This document shows positions 51,959 through 55,336 of a stretch of DNA of 55,336 nt, piece by piece. The notes under the pieces were generated by a model that was given only the letters and a program-made list of their open reading frames with translations, ran no database searches and was not told the origin of the DNA. The stretch is taken from assembly GCA_002071485.1 (NCBI GenBank), contig MWFF01000180.1, positions 1-55,336 of the forward strand, given 5' to 3'. This DNA comes from Verrucomicrobia bacterium ADurb.Bin006 (GTDB taxonomy: Bacteria > Verrucomicrobiota > Verrucomicrobiia > Limisphaerales > J093). Numbering within the stretch: the stretch's first letter is position 1; the number at the start of each line of letters is the position of its first letter. A program made the translations under genes and the position numbers.

Positions 51959-54900
51959 ATGGCAGAGGCGGCAGTCACCTCCACGCTCCGGTTGCGCGGG
52001 GTCCGGCACAATAACCTGAAGAACTTCGACCTCGACTTGCCCTTGGGCCGCCTGATCGCGATCACCGGCCTGAGCGGTTCAGGCAAGAGTTCTCTGGCTT
52101 TTGACACACTCTTCGCCGAAGGGCAACGGCGGTACATCGAGACCTTCTCACCTTACGCGCGCCAGTTCTTCGACCGCATGGACAAACCGCAGGTCGACTG
52201 CATCGAGGGTATCCCGCCAGCCATTGCGATCGAGCAGCGAAATGCCGTCCGCAGCACCCGGTCGACCGTGGGCACCATGACCGAAATCTGCGATTACATG
52301 AAGATGCTCTGGCCGCACGTCGCCCAGCTCCATTGCCGTCAGTGCGGGCGCCCGGTCCGACAGGACACCCCCCAGCAGATCTGGCGGGCGTTGCGCGCCG
52401 AAACAAACGGTTGCGACAGGGACGTGCTGATCACCTTTGGCCTCGCTCTCTCGGACCGGCTCGATCTCGCCGAATCGCTCGAACTGGTCGCCAAACAAGG
52501 TTACCAACGGCTGCTTCTCGACGGTCGCATTCGGCGCCTCGACGAGGTCGCATCCGAACGCCTCGCCGTCGAGCGGTCGTTGACCCGATTGACTGTGATT
52601 CAGGATCGCCTGCGTCTGGCTGATCGCAACCGCGCGCGGTTCATCGAGGCGTGCGAGCAGGGGCTCCATTTCGGCAAAGGCAAGCTCGCCGTCTACGGCT
52701 TCGGCGGGGCAGGGGACCTACACGCCGCGTCCGCTTCGACCGGGGCCGTCACCCAAGAGCGTCCGGATGCCGTGGTCGGGCCGGCCCGGTTGTTCTCAAA
52801 CCGGCGCCATTGCGCGGAGTGCGATCTCGAGTATCGGGAGCCATCCCCGGCTCTATTCAGCTACAACCATCCGCTCGGCGCCTGCCCCACGTGCAAGGGG
52901 TTCGGACGGACCATCAGCATCGACAGCCGACGCGCCATTCCGGATCGGACCCGAACGCTCGCCGGAGGCGCGGTGAGGCCGTGGCAAAGCGGCGTGAGCG
53001 CTGAATGCCAGAAGGACTTGCTCAAGTTCTGCCGGATGCGCGGTGTGCCGACCGATGTCCCTTTCAACCGGCTGTCCCCCGAACACCAACGCTGGGTCAT
53101 CGAAGGGGATCCCGGCTACGGAACCGACTCCGAGCACGAGTGGCCCCGAGCCTGGTACGGCGTCCTGGGCTTTTTTCGCTGGCTCGAGTCGAAAGCCTAC
53201 AAGATGCATGTCCGCGTCTTCCTGTCCCGCTACCGCAGCTATCGCCCTTGTCCAGACTGCCGTGGCCGCCGTCTTACGCCCGAGGCTCTGCTCTACCGCA
53301 TCGCTGTGCCGACCCGCGCCCCTATCGCCCGAGCGACCTCCGACGCGCAGGGCCGCAAGGCCGGCATTGCCTCGACCGAATCCGGTCTCACGCTCGCCGA
53401 CTTCTATGCCCTGCCGATTCAGGACGCGCTGGCCGTCGCCAACGAATTGATCGCGCGTGTCGGCGCCAAGCCCTCCGACGCCTTGGGGCTCGCGTTGGGC
53501 GAAGTCCGCGCCCGCCTCGGCTACCTGGTCGAGGTCGGTCTTGGTTACCTCACACTGGACCGCCCGACACGGACGCTTTCCGGGGGCGAAACCGAGCGCG
53601 TCAACCTCACAACCTGCCTCGGCACCCGCCTGGTCAACACCTTGTTCGTGCTCGATGAACCGACGGTCGGTCTGCACCCGCGCGACACCGCCCGCATGAT
53701 CCGCATCCTCGAACGGTTGCGTGACATCGGCAATACCGTCGTGGTCGTCGAGCACGAGGCCGCCGTCATCCGCGCGGCGGACCATATCGTCGATCTCGGA
53801 CCCGGCCGCGGCCAGAGCGGCGGTTGCGTGATGTTCCAGGGGACCGGACCTCAATTGCTGCGATCCGCCGCATCGCTGACCGGCCAGTATCTTTCCGGAC
53901 GGAAACGCATCGAAACGCCCTCGCGCCGGCCTGTCGCGCTGCCGAGTCCGGCGAACGAAGGGGGCGACACCGCCTGGCTCACCGTTGCCCACGCCAACCG
54001 CAATAACCTGCGTGACCTGACGGTGGACATTCCCCTGGGCCGGTTCGTCTGCGTCACCGGCGTCAGCGGGTCGGGCAAGACAACGCTGGTCAAGGATGTC
54101 CTGCTGCCATCGCTCGCCGAGCGCCTGCAGTCACCGTCTCGCGCCGTCAAGGCGTCGGATCGGCTAGATCCCGTCGATGCGACCGAAGATGCGCTCGATG
54201 CCGAGCCGGATCGCGCAGTCTGCGACACGGCGGAGTTGACCGGCGCCGGACATCTGCGGCGCGTTCTGCTCGTCGACCAATCGCCGCTCGGCAAGACCCC
54301 ACGGTCGAATCCGGCCGTCTACATCGGCGCATTCGACGATATCCGCGAGGTGTTCGCCCAGTCCGACGCCGCTCGACAGCGCGGCCTGACGGCCAGCGCG
54401 TTCAGTTTCAATTCGCCTCGAGGTCAATGCGAGCGCTGCCGCGGCGCCGGCTTCGAAAAGATCGAAATGCAGTTCCTGAGCGACGTCTTTATCCGCTGTC
54501 CCGACTGCGACGGCCGGCGCTATCGTGCGCACATTCTCGAAATCAAATTGGCCGGGCCACAGCCGGGGACCGGGTTCCGCGCCGCCTCGCGCGCCGCTTC
54601 ACGACCCGCGGCGCCCGGCGCTCGAATCCCTCGCGTTCGATCCCTTGACCGGACTCGGACGACGGGTGGTCAGTCCGCATTGCCCGGTTGTTCGTGGAGC
54701 ATCGCGGATATGCTCGATGCGACAGTGGACGAGGCCGTGCAGTTCCTCGAGGGATTGGGAGAGTCGCGCAATGCGCGCCGCGCCGCCAGCAAGCTGAGCT
54801 GGCTTCAGCAGGTCGGCCTCGGGTATCTGCGGCTGGGTCAGCCGATCAATACCCTCTCGGGCGGGGAAAGCCAGCGGCTCAAGCTGGTCAGTCACCTGGC

Positions 54901-55264
54901 GGAGTCCGGCCTGCCCAATCCCGCCCCGGCCCGCGCGAGGACTCCGGCGACGCCTGCCGGACCCGATTCACCGCCAGTCTCTCTCTTCGAGCCGACCCTC
55001 TTCTTGTTTGACGAGCCGACAACCGGTCTGCACTTCGACGATGTGCGCGTCCTGTTGCAGGTGTTTCAGCGATTGGTCGATAGCGGACATTCGGTCCTCG
55101 TGATCGAGCACAATCTCGATGTCATCCGCGCTGCCGATTGGGTGATCGACCTCGGGCCGGAGGCGGGCGAGCAGGGGGGGCAACTCGTCGTGGCCGGCAC
55201 GCCCGAGACCGTCGCCGCCTGTCGCGCCAGCCACACCGGCCACGCCTTGCGCTCGAGACTATAG
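51959..55264 (+). CDS. uvrA: UvrA-family excinuclease ABC ATPase, divergent class
   Basis: UvrA recognises damaged DNA with UvrB in nucleotide excision repair. It is 1101 aa, longer than the common 940-960. The first ATPase has GLSGSGKS (37-44), the YIETFSPYARQFFDRMDKP segment and signature LSGGETERVNLTTCLG. The second has GVSGSGKTTL and the classic LSGGESQRLKL. Both DEPT Walker B sites are intact, and zinc CxxC pairs are present (CAEC/CPTC; CERC/CPDC). The first signature and FSPYARQF differ from housekeeping UvrA (usually LSAYARQF and LSGGESQRI), so this may be a UvrA paralog. Alanine/proline-rich insertions account for the extra length. Confidence 0.9.
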   Translation: MAEAAVTSTLRLRGVRHNNLKNFDLDLPLGRLIAITGLSGSGKSSLAFDTLFAEGQRRYIETFSPYARQFFDRMDKPQVDCIEGIPPAIAIEQRNAVRSTRSTVGTMTEICDYMKMLWPHVAQLHCRQCGRPVRQDTPQQIWRALRAETNGCDRDVLITFGLALSDRLDLAESLELVAKQGYQRLLLDGRIRRLDEVASERLAVERSLTRLTVIQDRLRLADRNRARFIEACEQGLHFGKGKLAVYGFGGAGDLHAASASTGAVTQERPDAVVGPARLFSNRRHCAECDLEYREPSPALFSYNHPLGACPTCKGFGRTISIDSRRAIPDRTRTLAGGAVRPWQSGVSAECQKDLLKFCRMRGVPTDVPFNRLSPEHQRWVIEGDPGYGTDSEHEWPRAWYGVLGFFRWLESKAYKMHVRVFLSRYRSYRPCPDCRGRRLTPEALLYRIAVPTRAPIARATSDAQGRKAGIASTESGLTLADFYALPIQDALAVANELIARVGAKPSDALGLALGEVRARLGYLVEVGLGYLTLDRPTRTLSGGETERVNLTTCLGTRLVNTLFVLDEPTVGLHPRDTARMIRILERLRDIGNTVVVVEHEAAVIRAADHIVDLGPGRGQSGGCVMFQGTGPQLLRSAASLTGQYLSGRKRIETPSRRPVALPSPANEGGDTAWLTVAHANRNNLRDLTVDIPLGRFVCVTGVSGSGKTTLVKDVLLPSLAERLQSPSRAVKASDRLDPVDATEDALDAEPDRAVCDTAELTGAGHLRRVLLVDQSPLGKTPRSNPAVYIGAFDDIREVFAQSDAARQRGLTASAFSFNSPRGQCERCRGAGFEKIEMQFLSDVFIRCPDCDGRRYRAHILEIKLAGPQPGTGFRAASRAASRPAAPGARIPRVRSLDRTRTTGGQSALPGCSWSIADMLDATVDEAVQFLEGLGESRNARRAASKLSWLQQVGLGYLRLGQPINTLSGGESQRLKLVSHLAESGLPNPAPARARTPATPAGPDSPPVSLFEPTLFLFDEPTTGLHFDDVRVLLQVFQRLVDSGHSVLVIEHNLDVIRAADWVIDLGPEAGEQGGQLVVAGTPETVAACRASHTGHALRSRL

Positions 55265-55296
55265 CCGTCCCGCGGCCGTCGCGTAGCCGCGGACGG
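55265..55296 (+). terminator. Hairpin after uvrA, possible terminator or repeat
   Basis: CCGT-C-CCGCGGC (55265-55276, with one bulged C) pairs with GCCGCGG-ACGG (55286-55296), giving 11 pairs directly after the stop codon. There is no T-tract. A competing hairpin, CGCGGAC-GGGA-GTCCGCG (55288-55305), shares its right arm. The remaining 30 bases to the window end hold nothing I can name. Confidence 0.45.
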
Positions 55297-55336
55297 GAGT
55301 CCGCGCTAACTTGCTCCGGCGAATACAGACATCAGC

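Overview
The window is a high-GC bacterial chromosome segment. It most likely comes from Verrucomicrobiota, probably the Limisphaerales/Pedosphaera branch. This is an inference from a typical verrucomicrobial short pseudopilin at 14.1-14.5 kb, an EF-Tu with an altered switch I, the absence of ribosomal protein L30 (rpmD) from the spc cluster, and the style of the EF-G N-terminus. Nothing in the window names a species.

Layout. (1) 1-0.6 kb: the 5' part of an IS1634-like transposase, cut by the left edge, with an AT-rich junction. (2) 0.66-9.1 kb: a leftward operon of an atypical thioredoxin, an RND adaptor, an RND permease and an outer-membrane lipoprotein channel. It is divergent from a sigma-54-dependent activator. 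A near-consensus sigma-54 promoter (GG-N10-GC) lies in front of the thioredoxin gene, with a palindrome about 120 bp upstream of the predicted start, so the block reads as a self-contained sigma-54-controlled efflux unit. (3) 9.3-19 kb: mixed genes. These are a zinc-ribbon methyltransferase, a YebC-family protein, an HpnN-like MMPL exporter, a pseudopilin, a UvrD/PcrA helicase, a Gfo/Idh/MocA oxidoreductase and a membrane-anchored coiled-coil/proline-rich protein. An imperfect inverted-repeat element with two covarying hairpins lies upstream of yebC. (4) 19.2-50.6 kb: one uninterrupted rightward block of the translation and transcription machinery, tRNA-Thr - tuf - tRNA-Trp - tRNA-Ser - secE - nusG - rplKAJL - rpoBC - rpsLG - fusA - S10 - spc - alpha. 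The beta, str, S10, spc and alpha operons are joined end to end. rpmD and adk are missing from their usual places, tuf is not next to fusA, and infA is strongly diverged. (5) 50.6-55.3 kb: a leftward MutT/TPR pair and a rightward UvrA-family gene with an almost leaderless promoter, followed by a strong hairpin.

How the genes work together. The supercluster supplies RNA polymerase core (alpha, beta, beta'), NusG, two SecYEG subunits, 28 ribosomal proteins, EF-Tu, EF-G, IF-1 and methionine aminopeptidase. Hairpins bracket rplL and a promoter precedes rpsL, which suggests the transcript is divided internally. Many genes in this block have no Shine-Dalgarno motif. The most novel-looking part is the sigma-54/thioredoxin-like/RND efflux module, followed by the inverted-repeat element, the altered EF-Tu switch I, the diverged IF-1 and the long S11 extension.
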